Position numbers and translations under genes: made by a program. The notes under the pieces were generated by a model, which saw only the letters and a program-made list of their open reading frames with translations, ran no database searches and had not been told where the DNA came from. Source: Ferrimicrobium sp. (GTDB lineage Bacteria > Actinomycetota > Acidimicrobiia > Acidimicrobiales > Acidimicrobiaceae). From it: a DNA stretch of 64,000 nucleotides. Shown here piece after piece: positions 62,703-64,000 of this stretch (position 1 is its first letter; the number at the start of each line of letters is the position of its first letter). The DNA lies in the NCBI RefSeq assembly GCF_027364955.1, contig NZ_DAHXOI010000001.1:310001-374000 (forward strand), given 5' to 3'.

Positions 62703-62902
62703 CGAATGCCAGCCTCTGACTCGGTGTCGAGTTGGGCGTGCCAGTCGATGGCTCCGACCGGGCAAATCTCTACACACTCGCGGTGCGCTTCACATCGTAG
62801 AGCAGACCAACGTGGGTGTTTTGGGTGCGGTTTAAGCGCGTGCGTTGGGCAGGTGACGATACAGGCCCCGCAGCCGGTGCAGGCGTCGGTAATCGTAATC
62901 AT
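62699..62902 (-). CDS. Two-cluster ferredoxin with a His in place of one Cys ligand, 67 aa
   Basis: Cluster 1 has the full motif Cys8-x2-Cys11-x2-Cys14-x3-Cys18-Pro. Cluster 2 reads Cys37-x2-His40-x2-Cys43-x3-Cys47-Pro, so the second of four cysteines is a His. The gene overlaps both the CbiG-CbiH fusion stop and the cbiC start (ATGA on both sides), so it belongs to the cobalamin operon. It may supply electrons for a corrin step such as ring contraction or cobalt reduction. The start ATG at 62902 is fixed by this coupling. Confidence 0.9.
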   Translation of the reverse strand: MITITDACTGCGACIVTCPTHALKPHPKHPRWSALRCEAHRECVEICPVGAIDWHAQLDTESEAGIR

Positions 62903-64000
62903 GGAGCACCTTGGTGGCCAGGTGTGGGCCCATAGCCACGCGGGGTATAGAGGTAACCATGGTTGGTGGCGGTGGTGGTGGCGCCGATGATGACGATCGT
63001 CTCCATGTCAATCGTCTCAAGGTCGATCTCAGCGAGGTTGGTGACCGTGATCGTCGCGCCTGAACGTTCAACGCGGGTGGCCACGAGCACCGGCGTACTC
63101 TGCTGGCGGTACTGGGCGATGATCGCCAGCGCCTTCTCCAGCTGCCATGTGCGTTGCTTGGACCGTGGGTTATAGAACGCAATGACGAAGTCAGCCTTTG
63201 CAGCTGCCTCGATACGAGTTTCGATGGCACTCCATGGGGTCAGAAGGTCGGAGAGTGAGATCATCGCGTGGTCGTGGCCAACGATTGCACCGGCCGTTGA
63301 TGAGGCGGCGTAGGCGGCGGTGACACCTGGGATGATGCGCAGAGTCAGGTCCTCGGCGAGACGTTCGATGACGAGTTGTGCCATGGCGTAGACAGCCGGG
63401 TCGCCGGAGGTGACGAGGGCGACATGATTGCCGCGCGATGCGAGGGCAATCGCTTCGCCGACTCGCTCGACCTCGTGACCGATCGGGTAGGGTCGGAGTA
63501 TCTGTGCGCGCTCGACGATGGGCTCGATCAGCTCAAGATAGCGGCTGAAACCCACGAGGAACTGGGCAGACCGCAGCGCGCCTAGGGCGCGCGGTGTTAA
63601 CAGATCCAAGGATCCTGGTCCGAGTCCAACGACCGAGAGTGATCCACGCAGCCTTTGTCGGCGTGCAACGGCGACCGTGACCCGGTCGGCCTTGACCTTT
63701 TCCACCACAAGGGAGGCACCATCGCCGCTAGCGAGAAGCGCCGCTGCTTCGGCCACCGAGTGGGTTCCGACGGATTGGTAGACGACAAATGAGGGATGCA
63801 CTGTTTCAACGGCATCGAGTTCCTCTGCCGAGAAACCGATAAGCTCCCGATGGAGCCCGATGAACGCGGGGTGGTTCAGTCGTCGATCGATAGTCGCCAC
63901 GCGATCGATGGCACAAGGGTCAAGACCAGCGTTCTGGAGCGTTGTGGCGATGAGTTCGTTGATCTCGGTTGCGGTTGCATCACTGGAACATCCTACGCCC
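62899..64000 (-). CDS. cbiH: CbiG C-terminal domain fused to precorrin-3B C17-methyltransferase (CbiH/CobJ), 5' truncated
   Basis: The frame remains open to the right window edge. The first visible part, a GVGC motif followed by an ATE-IN-LI helix and VATIDRR, is the C-terminal domain of CbiG (cobalt-precorrin-5A hydrolase). At about 100 residues from there a SAM methyltransferase domain begins with VVGLGPGSLDLLTPRA and continues with VALVTSGDPAVYAMA, PGVTAAYAASSTAG and AFYNPRSKQRTWQL, typical of CbiH/CobJ, which performs C17 methylation and ring contraction. The N-terminal CbiG part lies outside the window. A GTG at 63900 is internal and is not the start. Confidence 0.9.
   Translation of the reverse strand, partial: GVGCSSDATATEINELIATTLQNAGLDPCAIDRVATIDRRLNHPAFIGLHRELIGFSAEELDAVETVHPSFVVYQSVGTHSVAEAAALLASGDGASLVVEKVKADRVTVAVARRQRLRGSLSVVGLGPGSLDLLTPRALGALRSAQFLVGFSRYLELIEPIVERAQILRPYPIGHEVERVGEAIALASRGNHVALVTSGDPAVYAMAQLVIERLAEDLTLRIIPGVTAAYAASSTAGAIVGHDHAMISLSDLLTPWSAIETRIEAAAKADFVIAFYNPRSKQRTWQLEKALAIIAQYRQQSTPVLVATRVERSGATITVTNLAEIDLETIDMETIVIIGATTTATNHGYLYTPRGYGPTPGHQGAP

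Overview
The window looks like chromosome from a moderately GC-rich, rod-shaped actinobacterium-like organism, most plausibly an Acidimicrobiia relative (the acidophilic iron oxidisers such as Ferrimicrobium would fit). This is inference from gene content: CsoR-type repressor, F420-type LLM oxidoreductase, mreBCD with PBP2, a secreted protein of 51-residue G-Y-W repeats, ArsB/ArsR, and frequent GTG/TTG starts. No rRNA, CRISPR array, insertion sequence or prophage gene is visible.

Layout. 1-6.4 kb: tail of a secreted protein, a RibD-like reductase, then a decaying stretch with a frameshifted GNAT acetyltransferase, a probable acyltransferase remnant and a frameshifted Nudix gene around one intact AAA ATPase. 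6.4-13 kb: ZapE-like ATPase, an orphan GAF sensor kinase back to back with a GalT-like gene, a DsbA-like protein, a PAP2 phosphatase coupled to a RecB-type nuclease, and a DedA protein. 13-28.8 kb is a housekeeping core: tRNA-Pro, tRNA-Gly, CsoR, tig-clpP-clpX-folC-ndk, mreBCD-mrdA, RNase E/G, rplU-rpmA-obgE-proB. 28.8-39.8 kb: proA, a MoxR/VWA (CoxD/CoxE-like) pair, the secreted repeat protein, a FAH-family enzyme, a UPF0149 protein, nadD-orf-rsfS and a class II DAHP synthase.

39.8-47.7 kb is the most interesting accessory module: an aerobic benzoyl-CoA (box) operon on the minus strand, transcribed boxR, benzoate-CoA ligase, alpha/beta hydrolase, boxC, boxB, boxA. Benzoate would be activated to benzoyl-CoA, epoxidised by BoxAB and ring-opened by BoxC. 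TGCA-containing motifs sit in the boxR-ligase gap, and the same words recur in the gap before boxC, which suggests a two-site BoxR regulon. BoxZ is not in the window.

47.8-58.8 kb: an MFS transporter, tRNA-Arg, DUF302, a ligase/acyl-ACP thioesterase/DUF3054 unit, a Dabb protein, a 14-TM drug exporter, and an arsenic locus in which arsB faces a CoA-disulfide-reductase-like gene plus arsR. A 16-bp motif with one mismatch is shared by both upstream regions. 58.8-64 kb: an M20 amidohydrolase, an LLM oxidoreductase, and a tightly coupled cobalamin operon (CbiG-CbiH fusion, unusual ferredoxin, CbiC, CbiX) that runs off the right edge.
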